Shown here one piece after another: positions 1 through 7,257 of a DNA stretch of 10,161 bases. Both the position numbers and the translations under genes were made by a program. The notes beneath the pieces are model-generated. The model searched no databases. It was not told the origin of the DNA and saw nothing but the letters and a program-made list of their open reading frames with translations. Every line of letters starts with the position of its first letter. Within the stretch, counting starts at the first letter, position 1. Source of the stretch: Piscirickettsiaceae bacterium (GTDB taxonomy: Bacteria; Pseudomonadota; Gammaproteobacteria; Nitrosococcales; Methylophagaceae); NCBI GenBank assembly GCA_030620285.1, contig JAUXFA010000019.1:1-10161 (forward strand), written 5' to 3'.

Positions 1-1
1 C

Positions 2-928
2 TCATCTGAGATGGGTTATGACGGCCGTACCTGCGGGATTATCAATATTATCGGCAAACAGTCTGGTGATATTAACCAGGGCGTTGACCGTGAAGATAAA
101 AAATCCCAGGGTGCCGGTGACCAGGGTTTGATGTTTGGCTACGCCAGTAACGAAACTGATGTGCTGATGCCTGCGCCCATCCATTACTCACATGAACTGG
201 TCAAGCACCAGACCTAAATAAGGCGCAATATCGATGATGGCAAGAGCTACCTGCGTCCGGATGCGAAAAGCCAGCTTACTTTCCGTTATGAAAATGGCAA
301 ACCGGTGGGGATTGATGCTGTAGTCCTGTCGACCCAACATTCAGAAGACATTTCATTGAGTGACCTGGAAGAACTGGTACGCACCCATATTATTGACCCG
401 ATCCTGCCGGCAGAATGGATCAGCAGTGATACCAAATACCACATTAATCCAACCGGCCGATTTGTCATCGGTGGACCGGTAGGTGATGCCGGCCTGACCG
501 GGCGTAAAATTATTGTAGATACATACGGCGGCATGGCGCGTCATGGCGGCGGTGCTTTCTCCGGCAAGGATCCTTCAAAAGTCGATCGTTCAGCTACTTA
601 TGCTGGTCGTTATGTGGCTAAAAACATTGTTGCTGCCGGCTTAGCCGATCGTTGTGAAATTCAGGTTTCTTATGCCATAGGAGTCGCAGAGCCAACATCC
701 ATTAGCATTGAAACCTTTGGCACCGGTAAGATTTCTGAACAAAAACTTGAAACTTTAGTTCGTGAGTATTTTGATTTACGCCCTGTCGGCCTAGTTAAAA
801 TGTTGGACTTGATTCGGCCCATTTATCAAGCCACTGCTGCTTATGGCCACTTTGGCCGTGAAGAAGCTGAATTCACATGGGAACGCACCGATCTCGCCGA
901 CACATTACGTAATGCCGCTGGCATTTAA
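2..928 (+). pseudogene. metK: S-adenosylmethionine synthetase, 5' end outside window, interrupted by an in-frame stop
   Basis: MetK makes SAM from methionine and ATP in the cytoplasm. The reading frame from base 2 aligns with E. coli MetK from about residue 80 to the C-terminus, so roughly 80 N-terminal residues lie outside the window. Family motifs are plain: [25 protein letters not shown], the glycine-rich [20 protein letters not shown] loop, AYGHFGR. The reading phase is continuous throughout, but codon 215-217 is TAA where the family has Glu (E. coli E151, in RQAEVR); homology resumes at once with IRRN and LRPDAKSQ. One base substitution explains this and no frameshift is needed. A GTG at 305 could start a 207-residue remnant, but it would lack much of the enzyme. 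ahcY follows after 31 bases. The gene is normally essential, so sequence error, a second metK copy, or true decay all remain possible. Family identity is certain; pseudogene status is not. Confidence 0.8.
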
Positions 929-959
929 TAGAAGAATACCTTAAGGATAATTTCCGAAC

Positions 960-2270
960 ATGAACTCACCTGTTGAAAACTTAACGCCTGATTATAAAAT
1001 TGCCGATATTAGCTTGGCGGAATGGGGGGCAAAAGAAATCAAGATTGCCGAAACAGAAATGCCAGGGTTAATGGCTATTCGTGCAGAATATGCTGGCAAA
1101 AACCCATTAGCTGGGGCTCGCATTGCTGGTTGCTTGCATATGACTATTCAAACCGCGGTATTAATCGAAACTTTAATCGACCTGGGTGCGGATATACGTT
1201 GGTCATCCTGCAATATTTTCTCCACCCAAGATCAAGCCGCTGCCGCAATTGCCGTCCAGGATATTCCCGTCTTTGCTTGGAAAGGTGAAACCAATGAAGA
1301 AGCCATTTGGTGTATTAAACAAACTATTTTTGGTCCTGAAAATTGGCGGCCAAACTTAATTTTGGATGATGGCGGTGATTTAACACAAATCATGCACGAT
1401 GAATATCCTGAATTATTGAAGGATGTGAGAGGCTTATCAGAAGAAACCACCACTGGCGTCCATCGTCTATATGAAATGATGAAAGAAGGTTCATTAAAAG
1501 TCCCTGCTATCAACGTTAATGATTCCGTCACCAAATCTAAATTTGATAATTTATATGGTTGCCGCGAATCGTTATTAGATGGTATCAAACGTGCCACCGA
1601 TGTCATGGTCGCGGGCAAAATTTGCGTAGTTTTGGGCTACGGAGATGTTGGTAAAGGCTGTGCTCAAGCATTTAAAGGTATGGGCGCAACTGTCATGGTG
1701 ACAGAAATCGATCCTATCTGTGCATTACAGGCATCGATGGAAGGTTATCGCGTTGTCAATATGGATGATGTGGCTGCCATCGGTGATATTTTTGTCACCA
1801 CTACGGGCAATGTAAATGTGATCAATCATGACCATATGAAGGCAATGCAGAATGAGGCTATCGTTTGTAATATCGGTCATTTTGACAGCGAAATTGATGT
1901 GGCATCATTACGTCAATATGAGTGGGTTAATATTAAAGACCAAGTCGACCATATTATTTTCCCTGATGGCAAACGCATCACCCTATTAGCTGAAGGCCGT
2001 TTAGTGAATTTAGGTTGTGCAACCGGTCATCCTAGTTTTGTCATGTCTGCTTCATTCACCAATCAGGTGATGGCACAAATTGAACTATGGGAAAATAGTG
2101 ATACTTACAAAAATGAAGTCTATGTATTACCCAAATCATTAGATGAAAAAGTAGCACGACTGCATTTAGGACGAATTGGCGCCCATTTAACCGAGTTAAC
2201 TGACGAACAAGCAGCTTATCTCAGTATGGATAAAAATGGGCCTTACAAGCCTGATCATTATCGTTATTAA
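960..2270 (+). CDS. ahcY: adenosylhomocysteinase (S-adenosylhomocysteine hydrolase)
   Basis: This NAD-dependent cytoplasmic enzyme splits S-adenosylhomocysteine into homocysteine and adenosine, relieving product inhibition of methyltransferases. The 436-residue length matches the compact human-type form (432 residues), without the roughly 40-residue insertion seen in many bacterial homologues. Visible landmarks are GCLHMT with His60, DDGGD with Asp137, SEETTTG with Glu162, the TKSKFDN stretch with Lys192, Asp196 and Asn197, and Cys201, which correspond to human D131, E156, K186, D190, N191 and C195. The NAD-binding loop GYGDVGKG lies at about 226-233, followed by HPSFVMS, and the C-terminus is the invariant KPDHYRY. 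An AAGGA ribosome binding site lies at 943-947, 12 bases before the ATG. It sits between metK and metF, in keeping with one methyl-cycle transcript. The gap before it is too short to hold an SAH riboswitch. Confidence 0.97.
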   Translation: MNSPVENLTPDYKIADISLAEWGAKEIKIAETEMPGLMAIRAEYAGKNPLAGARIAGCLHMTIQTAVLIETLIDLGADIRWSSCNIFSTQDQAAAAIAVQDIPVFAWKGETNEEAIWCIKQTIFGPENWRPNLILDDGGDLTQIMHDEYPELLKDVRGLSEETTTGVHRLYEMMKEGSLKVPAINVNDSVTKSKFDNLYGCRESLLDGIKRATDVMVAGKICVVLGYGDVGKGCAQAFKGMGATVMVTEIDPICALQASMEGYRVVNMDDVAAIGDIFVTTTGNVNVINHDHMKAMQNEAIVCNIGHFDSEIDVASLRQYEWVNIKDQVDHIIFPDGKRITLLAEGRLVNLGCATGHPSFVMSASFTNQVMAQIELWENSDTYKNEVYVLPKSLDEKVARLHLGRIGAHLTELTDEQAAYLSMDKNGPYKPDHYRY

Positions 2271-2286
2271 ATTTTGAGCTTAACTT

Positions 2287-3138
2287 ATGACCCATAAACT
2301 GACCATTAGCTGTGAATTTTTCCCACCTAAAACGGAAAAAGGCATTGCCAATATTCGTGATGTTCGGCAACAACTTATACCGTTAAAACCTGAATTTTAT
2401 TCAGTCACTTTTGGTGCCGGCGGCTCAACTCAAGATAATACTGTGGATGCTGTTATCGATATTCAAAATAATTTTGCGAATACCGGGATTGATGCAGCAC
2501 CACACTTATCATGTATTGGTTCTTCTGCTGACGGTATTCGTGCCCTGCTCGACAACTATAAATCATATGGGATTCACCGCTTAGTCGCATTAAGAGGTGA
2601 TTTGCCTTCTGGCATGATGGATCCGGGTGACTTTCGTTACGCCAATGAATTAATTGATTTTATTCGCCAGCAATCTGGTGACCATTTCACCATTGAAGTA
2701 GCGGCGTATCCTGAAGTCCATCCACAAGCAACGTCTGCTGAAGCCGACCTAAACAATTTCAAACGGAAAGTCGATGCGGGCGCCGATAGCGCATTAACAC
2801 AGTATTTTTATAATATTGATTCCTATCGTTATTTCATTGACCGTTGCCAAGCTAAGGGCATTGATATCCCGATCATTCCGGGCATAATGCCAATCAATAA
2901 TCTGATCCAGTTAGCGCGTTTTTCCGATGGTTGTGGCGCTGAAATTCCTCGCTGGTTACGTAAACGGCTTGAGGATTTCGGTGATGATATGGAATCATTA
3001 CAAGCATTCACTGTCGATTTCTTGACCGACTTTACTCAAAAATTGATTGATGCCGGAGCGCCTGGCTTGCATTTTTACACAATGAATCGTACCGATCCAA
3101 CTCTGACTATCTGTCAGCGTTTAGGCCTGATCGACTAG
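2287..3138 (+). CDS. metF: 5,10-methylenetetrahydrofolate reductase
   Basis: MetF is an FAD enzyme that reduces 5,10-methylene-THF to 5-methyl-THF, the methyl donor for remaking methionine from the homocysteine released by AhcY. The protein is 283 residues, close to E. coli MetF (296), and is a single TIM-barrel domain. Near the N-terminus SCEFFPPKTEKG carries Glu10, equivalent to catalytic Glu28 of E. coli. YSVTFGAGGS at about 38-47 and ALRGDLP with Asp105 (E. coli Asp120, near the flavin) follow, then EVAAYPEVHP and PGIMPI, and the C-terminal GLHFYTMNR strand. It starts 16 bases after ahcY, with only a weak ribosome site (TGAG near 2275), so translation may depend on coupling. The permease gene tupB begins 10 bases later, suggesting continued cotranscription. 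Confidence 0.96.
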   Translation: MTHKLTISCEFFPPKTEKGIANIRDVRQQLIPLKPEFYSVTFGAGGSTQDNTVDAVIDIQNNFANTGIDAAPHLSCIGSSADGIRALLDNYKSYGIHRLVALRGDLPSGMMDPGDFRYANELIDFIRQQSGDHFTIEVAAYPEVHPQATSAEADLNNFKRKVDAGADSALTQYFYNIDSYRYFIDRCQAKGIDIPIIPGIMPINNLIQLARFSDGCGAEIPRWLRKRLEDFGDDMESLQAFTVDFLTDFTQKLIDAGAPGLHFYTMNRTDPTLTICQRLGLID

Positions 3139-3148
3139 CGATTCTAAA

Positions 3149-3841
3149 ATGAGCTATTTTGCTGACTCATTAGCTGCAGCATTTCAGCTTATTAGCTCCT
3201 TTGATAAAGAAATTTATCAGGTTGTTGCTAATTCTGTTTCGATATCATTGATTGCAGCATTGATCGCGGCACTTATTGCTATTCCTGCTGGCATTGCGTT
3301 TGCACTCAATCATTTTTCTGGCAAACATTTTATTCAACACCTGCTCAATACCTTAATGGCCATGCCAACAGTGGTCATCGGTTTATTGTTATATGGTCTA
3401 TTTAGCCGCTTAGGCCCGCTCGGCCAATTCGAATTATTATATACACCCACCGCTATCATTCTCGCAGAAGCTATATTGATCTTTCCTATTATGATGAACC
3501 TCACTATTGTCGCAGTGACGTCGGCCGACCCCCGCCTCGTACCCACGTTAATCAGTCTTGGAGCCAAGCCCTTCACCCTTGCAGTTCATGTTGCTCGTCA
3601 AACACATTTTGCGATTCTCGCGGCCATTATTACTGGGTTTGGTCGTGCTATTGGCGAAGTTGGTGCCGCTATGATGTTAGGTGGCAACATCGAAGGTTTT
3701 ACCCGGACCATGACCACCGCTATTGCACTGGAAACAAGTAAGGGAGAATTTGAAACAGGCCTCGCATTAGGCTTGTTGCTATTGTTAATCGCCTTTATCG
3801 TCAATTTCTTACTGTCATGGCTGCAGAGAGAACGAACATGA
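3149..3841 (+). CDS. tupB: tungstate-type ABC transporter permease
   Basis: This is an inner-membrane permease of the oxyanion (tungstate/molybdate/sulfate) ABC family. The 230 residues contain about five hydrophobic segments, near 26-53, 64-86, 100-124, 153-178 and 203-225. The cytoplasmic loop that contacts the ATPase lies around 134-173, with a conserved glycine at LGAKP and the run GFGRAIGEVGAAMMLGGN. The tail TRTMTTAIALETSKGEFETGLALG is what I recognise as typical of TupB, rather than of molybdate ModB. Its stop codon overlaps the preferred tupC start as ATGA, so permease and ATPase are translationally coupled. No periplasmic binding protein gene (tupA) adjoins it. In this setting it probably supplies tungsten for a tungsten or molybdenum enzyme, perhaps a formate dehydrogenase. 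That role is inference; the family is clear, the exact ion less so. Confidence 0.85.
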   Translation: MSYFADSLAAAFQLISSFDKEIYQVVANSVSISLIAALIAALIAIPAGIAFALNHFSGKHFIQHLLNTLMAMPTVVIGLLLYGLFSRLGPLGQFELLYTPTAIILAEAILIFPIMMNLTIVAVTSADPRLVPTLISLGAKPFTLAVHVARQTHFAILAAIITGFGRAIGEVGAAMMLGGNIEGFTRTMTTAIALETSKGEFETGLALGLLLLLIAFIVNFLLSWLQRERT

Positions 3842-4827
3842 TTGCTGCCTACCAACTCAACAATATCAAAGTGCATCGCGGCCAACATTGCATATTAGAC
3901 ATTCCCAGCCTTACTTTGCCTCAGCATAAATGCATCGTCTTATTAGGTGATAATGGTGGTGGGAAATCAACATTACTCGATCTGTTGGCATTTACGGCTA
4001 CAGCTGATGAAGGCGATATCGTCTTCGCCGGACGCGCTACCCAAGCCCCTTTATCACCCGCACAACGCCAAACTATTGGTTATGTATCACAACACCCCTA
4101 TTTATTAACAGGCACCGTGACTAACAATCTTAAGCTTGCACTCAATTTGCAAGGTATCCATTCCAAACATCATGCACCATTGATTGAGCAAGCATTAGAA
4201 CTGGTTGATCTCCAGCATATTGCGGCCCAAGCAGCTGATACTTTATCTGGTGGAGAATTAAAGCGTGCCGCTATTGCCCGGGCCATTGTGTATCAGCCCG
4301 ATATTTTGTTATTCGACGAACCCTTTTCACATCTTGACCAAGGCCATCGTCAACAGCTTAAAACCATTATTAAGCGGCTTGCTCAACAACCCAACAAAAC
4401 GATTATTTTTTCAACTCATGACCGCCTGCAAGGACTGGCGCTTGCCGATTCCAGCATTAACCTGGTTAACGGCAAAACTACAACTAGTCCTTTATTAAAC
4501 CTTTTCCCTGGCCAGTTAAATCAACATATTTTTGATACTGGCCATCTTCATATTCATACCACCAGCACTTTATCAAATGCCCATCACATCGCTATTGACC
4601 CTCGTGAAATCATTATCTCAACGCACGCGCTAGAATCCAGTATGCGTAATCAATTTTCCGGCCGATTAACACTAATTGCCGAAGAATCAAATGCAATAAG
4701 ACTGACCATTGACTGCAATGAACAGTTTCAGGCACTGATTAGTCCCGACGCTTTAGTCGCGCTTAATTTATCGTTAGGCGATACAGTTTGGATTAGCTTT
4801 AAGTCTACCGCTGTCAGTGTATTTTAA
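3838..4827 (+). CDS. tupC: tungstate-type ABC transporter ATP-binding protein with C-terminal TOBE/Mop-like domain
   Basis: This is the ATPase that powers the TupB permease. Counted from the ATG at 3838 (329 residues) it has Walker A GDNGGGKST at 37-45, a Q-loop at YVSQ (Gln85), the signature LSGGE at 136-140, Walker B ILLFDE at 156-161 and H-loop STHD with His194. After a spacer of about 55 residues, residues 265-328 (SSMRNQFSGRLTLI through GDTVWISFKSTAV) look like a TOBE/Mop-type oxyanion-binding module, which in this family can sense the transported ion. I chose the start at 3838 because it forms ATGA with the tupB stop and has AGAGAGA upstream. An in-frame ATG at 3817 would overlap tupB by 25 bases and add seven residues of no family likeness. 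The 127-base gap before rpoN suggests the upstream transcript ends or weakens here, although I see no clear terminator. Confidence 0.87.
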   Translation: MIAAYQLNNIKVHRGQHCILDIPSLTLPQHKCIVLLGDNGGGKSTLLDLLAFTATADEGDIVFAGRATQAPLSPAQRQTIGYVSQHPYLLTGTVTNNLKLALNLQGIHSKHHAPLIEQALELVDLQHIAAQAADTLSGGELKRAAIARAIVYQPDILLFDEPFSHLDQGHRQQLKTIIKRLAQQPNKTIIFSTHDRLQGLALADSSINLVNGKTTTSPLLNLFPGQLNQHIFDTGHLHIHTTSTLSNAHHIAIDPREIIISTHALESSMRNQFSGRLTLIAEESNAIRLTIDCNEQFQALISPDALVALNLSLGDTVWISFKSTAVSVF

Positions 4828-4855
4828 GCCGACCCTCATTCCGTAAGCCATTGTA

Positions 4856-4861
4856 TATAAT
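4856..4861 (+). promoter_or_regulatory. possible sigma-70 -10 element upstream of rpoN
   Basis: An exact TATAAT lies in an AT-rich stretch about 95 bases before the rpoN start. No convincing -35 hexamer is present at 16-18 bases upstream (the sequence there is C-rich, around ACCCTCAT), and there is no TGn extension. It may be a weak or activator-dependent housekeeping promoter, or simply AT-rich chance. Confidence 0.25.
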
Positions 4862-4896
4862 ATATTTTTTACTGTTTTCCTGAAAGTCATAGCCAC

Positions 4897-4912
4897 TGGC
4901 ATAATATTTGCG
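4897..4912 (+). promoter_or_regulatory. sigma-54 (-24/-12) promoter candidate upstream of rpoN
   Basis: The sequence TGGCATAATATTTGCG fits the sigma-54 consensus TGGCAYRNNNNTTGCW at every defined base except the last (G for W). The GG at 4898-4899 and GC at 4910-4911 have the required ten-base separation. The base before it is C, which also agrees with the consensus. Transcription would start near 4923, about 32 bases before the rpoN GTG. Because the downstream gene encodes sigma-54, the site implies autoregulation, either positive with an enhancer-binding protein or negative by occlusion. No palindromic enhancer site is obvious in the short region upstream. Confidence 0.6.
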
Positions 4913-4925
4913 TTAAGATAAGCGT

Positions 4926-4958
4926 ATGACTGTTCAATCGTATCGAAAACACCTGTGA
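4926..4958 (+). CDS. possible ten-residue leader peptide overlapping the rpoN start
   Basis: The short frame MTVQSYRKHL begins with ATG at 4926 and ends at TGA 4956-4958, which overlaps the rpoN GTG at 4955 as GTGA. rpoN itself has no good ribosome binding site, so ribosomes finishing this frame could restart on rpoN. If transcription begins near 4923 from the sigma-54 site, the mini-ORF would be almost leaderless. No homology is recognised, and a frame of this length can occur by chance. Confidence 0.25.
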   Translation: MTVQSYRKHL

Positions 4959-6412
4959 GACCATCATTACAACTACGTGTAGGCCAAAGCCTATCAATGA
5001 CGCCTCAGCTGCAACAAGCTATCCGTTTATTGCAACTATCATCGCTCGAATTACAAACTGAAATTCAAGAAGTATTAGAAACTAATCCATTGCTTGAAGT
5101 TGAAGAAAACGTCGATTTTGATAACAATAGTCCTGCCAATGAAGATTCTGATGAGGGGCAGGAAGCAACTAGCCAAGAAATTAGCCAACTTGAACATTCT
5201 GACATTCCGGAAGAGCTGCCGACAGACAGCCAATGGGAAGATACCTTCGATAGCCAACCCACAACGGTAGTTTCACAGCAATTTGATACTGCAGGAATGG
5301 ATCGCGATAATGAAGATGAAAGTGGCGGTAGCCTTCAAGAACACTTGTTATGGCAAATGCGGCTCACGCCCTTTTCAGATCTTGAACAAGCTATTGCAAC
5401 TATCATCATTGATGCCATTGCCGATGATGGTTATCTACAAAGTCCACTTGATGAAATTCAACAAAGCTTGGGGGAAGACTACCCTGCCGAACTTGATGAA
5501 ATCGAAGCGGTGCTACATCGCCTACAACACTTTGACCCCATCGGCGTAGCGGCACGAGATCTACGTGAATGTTTGCTCATTCAACTCAAATTATTTGATC
5601 AAAATACCGATGATATAGACCTCCTGACAGAGCTAATCGACCAGCATCTCGATACGTTAGCAAGACGCGATTATGCTCAAATTAAACGTGCCATGAAGGT
5701 CAATGACGACCAGCTAACAGAGCTAGTCAAACTCATTCAACTGTTAAATCCTCGCCCTGGTAGTCAGGTTCAAATTGAAAAAACAGAATATATTGTGCCT
5801 GATGTTTATGTACAAAAGGTTCAAGGGCAATGGCGATTATCACTCAACCCCGATAATGCACCTCGCCTGCAGGTGGCTGAACATTATGCACAGCTGATAA
5901 AGCGAGCAGATAATAGTGCTGAGAACACGTATTTAAAAAACAATCTGCAAGAAGCACGCTGGTTTCTAAAAAGCCTGCAAAGCCGTAATGAAACATTAAT
6001 AAAGGTCAGCGAAGCCATCATTGAACGCCAAAAAGGATTTTTGGAATATGGTGATGAGGCGATGCGACCTTTAGTTTTACATGATATTGCCGAAGAAGTA
6101 GATATGCATGAATCAACTATTTCCCGCGTCACAACGCGAAAATATTTACATACTCCGCGCGGTATTTATGAATTGAAATACTTCTTTTCTAGCCATGTCA
6201 GTACTGCCAGCGGCGGTGAATGTTCAGCAACGGCTATTCGCGCTATTATTAAGAAACTGGTTGCAGCTGAAAATCCAAGAAAACCTCTCAGTGATAGTAA
6301 AATTGCTGATATTCTTGGAGAACAAGGTGTCAATGTAGCGCGAAGAACTATTGCAAAATATCGTGAAACATTGGCAATAATGCCATCTAATGAACGTAAG
6401 CGGTTGGTGTAA
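4955..6412 (+). CDS. rpoN: RNA polymerase sigma-54 factor
   Basis: Sigma-54 directs RNA polymerase to -24/-12 promoters and needs an AAA+ enhancer-binding protein to open them. The 485-residue protein has the full layout. Region I at about 1-48 is Gln- and Leu-rich (SLQLRVGQSLSMTPQLQQAIRLLQLS). An acidic region II spans about 48-115. The core-binding domain follows, then a helix-turn-helix around 370-400 (LHDIAEEVDMHESTISRVTT). The RpoN box ARRTIAKYRE is at 462-471, differing from the canonical ARRTVAKYRE only by Val to Ile. The start is GTG at 4955: an in-frame TAA lies at 4919-4921, no better start follows it, and the next internal Met would remove region I. The ribosome site is weak. The usual upstream neighbour lptB is replaced by tupC. 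hpf follows after 36 bases containing a hairpin. Confidence 0.97.
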   Translation: MRPSLQLRVGQSLSMTPQLQQAIRLLQLSSLELQTEIQEVLETNPLLEVEENVDFDNNSPANEDSDEGQEATSQEISQLEHSDIPEELPTDSQWEDTFDSQPTTVVSQQFDTAGMDRDNEDESGGSLQEHLLWQMRLTPFSDLEQAIATIIIDAIADDGYLQSPLDEIQQSLGEDYPAELDEIEAVLHRLQHFDPIGVAARDLRECLLIQLKLFDQNTDDIDLLTELIDQHLDTLARRDYAQIKRAMKVNDDQLTELVKLIQLLNPRPGSQVQIEKTEYIVPDVYVQKVQGQWRLSLNPDNAPRLQVAEHYAQLIKRADNSAENTYLKNNLQEARWFLKSLQSRNETLIKVSEAIIERQKGFLEYGDEAMRPLVLHDIAEEVDMHESTISRVTTRKYLHTPRGIYELKYFFSSHVSTASGGECSATAIRAIIKKLVAAENPRKPLSDSKIADILGEQGVNVARRTIAKYRETLAIMPSNERKRLV

Positions 6413-6423
6413 ACCAATCTTTT
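6402..6423 (+). terminator. weak intrinsic terminator or attenuator at the rpoN stop codon
   Basis: A 7-bp stem (arms 6402-6408 GGTTGGT and 6413-6419 ACCAATC, with one G-U pair) closes a GTAA tetraloop of the stable GNRA class and is followed at once by TTTTATT. The rpoN stop TAA (6410-6412) lies in the loop. The stem is short and only moderately GC-rich, so partial termination or mRNA processing between rpoN and hpf is more likely than a full stop. Confidence 0.35.
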
Positions 6424-6448
6424 ATTAACTAAACGGGAGTTAAGCCCT

Positions 6449-6775
6449 ATGCAATTAAATCTAAGCGGACAACATATTGAAATCACTGATAGCCTTCGTG
6501 ACCATGTTAATAACAAATTTGAGAAATTAACACGCCACTTTGATCACATGACTAACGTTCATGTCATTCTAACGGTTGAAAAACAACGCCAAAAGGCAGA
6601 GGCTACTATTCATGTCAGTGGTGCAGATTTGTTCGCATCTGATGAAAATGAAAATATGTATACCGCTATCGAGCATTTAGTCTCGAAGCTTGATCGCCAA
6701 ATTAACAAACATAAAGACAAAATCAAAAACCACCATCAAGCAGATGGTGCAGAAATGAAACACAACGCAGGTTAA
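6449..6775 (+). CDS. hpf: ribosome hibernation promoting factor, short form
   Basis: HPF binds the small ribosomal subunit at the decoding centre and helps form inactive 100S ribosome dimers in stationary phase. The 108-residue protein is the short form typical of gammaproteobacteria (E. coli HPF 95, YfiA 113); it lacks the C-terminal dimerisation domain of long HPF. It opens with MQLNLSGQHIEITDSLRDHV, followed by a basic helix (NKFEKLTRHF) and the conserved segment TIHVSGADLFASDENENMYTAIEHLVSKLDRQINKHKDK. The last 12 or so residues are a hydrophilic tail. A good ribosome site, GGGAG at 6435-6439, lies nine bases before the ATG. ptsN follows after 11 bases. The position between rpoN and ptsN is the classic one. 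Confidence 0.95.
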   Translation: MQLNLSGQHIEITDSLRDHVNNKFEKLTRHFDHMTNVHVILTVEKQRQKAEATIHVSGADLFASDENENMYTAIEHLVSKLDRQINKHKDKIKNHHQADGAEMKHNAG

Positions 6776-6786
6776 CAAGATCACTT

Positions 6787-7251
6787 ATGCTCATCGCTTC
6801 ACTACTCATTAATGCTGACAACATTAGTTGTCAAAAGGACTCTGCATCAAGCAAAAAGCGGGTTCTTGAAAATCTGAGCCATCTATTGGCTACCAATACT
6901 AAACTGATAACAACCGATAAAATCTTTCAAGCCCTGCTTGAACGTGAGCGATTGGGAACAACGGGGTTGGGTAAGGGCGTGGCGATACCGCACGCCCGAA
7001 TCCCCGGTATTACACATACGATTGGTGCAATGATGACATTAGCATCGCCTATCAACTATGAGGCGTCTGACAAGCAGCCTGTCGATATTATTTTTGGATT
7101 ATTGGTACCCGAAGAAGACAGCGAATATCATCTAAAACATCTTGCTAGATTAGTTACCCTCTTTAGAGATCCCCAAATATGTCAATCTATTCGCGACACC
7201 ACTAACGCCGACAATCTGTTTGACTTATTGCTGGCTATTGACGACGATTAA
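6787..7251 (+). CDS. ptsN: nitrogen PTS EIIA component
   Basis: PtsN is the output protein of the nitrogen-type phosphotransfer branch. Its phosphorylation state regulates partners such as potassium transport and sensor kinases in species where it has been studied; it does not carry sugar. The 154-residue protein is a PTS EIIA type 2 (fructose/mannitol-like) domain. The phosphorylated histidine is His69 in TTGLGKGVAIPHARI. The family motif LLVPEEDSEYHLKHLARL lies at about 105-122. It starts 11 bases after hpf and ends six bases before hprK, so these genes are almost certainly cotranscribed. Its likely donor here is the HPr encoded downstream, since no separate Npr is visible in the window. 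Confidence 0.95.
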   Translation: MLIASLLINADNISCQKDSASSKKRVLENLSHLLATNTKLITTDKIFQALLERERLGTTGLGKGVAIPHARIPGITHTIGAMMTLASPINYEASDKQPVDIIFGLLVPEEDSEYHLKHLARLVTLFRDPQICQSIRDTTNADNLFDLLLAIDDD

Positions 7252-7257
7252 GCCTTC

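Noticed and set aside
215..304. Frameshift in metK as the cause of the stop.
   Set aside because: Residues before 215 and after 217 align with MetK in the same phase, so no insertion or deletion is needed.
929..959. SAM or SAH riboswitch before ahcY.
   Set aside because: Only 31 bases separate metK from ahcY, too short for these structures; the CCTTAAGG palindrome there overlaps the ribosome binding site and has no further pairing.
1232..1618. A 128-codon minus-strand open frame inside ahcY, and other minus-strand frames across metK, metF, tupB and rpoN.
   Set aside because: They lie fully opposite well-supported genes, show no family motifs and no ribosome sites, and are expected by-products of the codon pattern on the coding strand.
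3817..3837. Upstream in-frame ATG as the tupC start.
   Set aside because: It adds seven residues unlike the family and overlaps tupB by 25 bases, while the 3838 ATG makes the usual ATGA overlap and has a purine-rich site upstream.
6371..6386. Inverted repeat TGGCA-ATAA-TGCCA near the end of rpoN, considered as an operator or second hairpin.
   Set aside because: It lies inside well-conserved coding sequence with five-base arms, has no T tract, and is likely chance.
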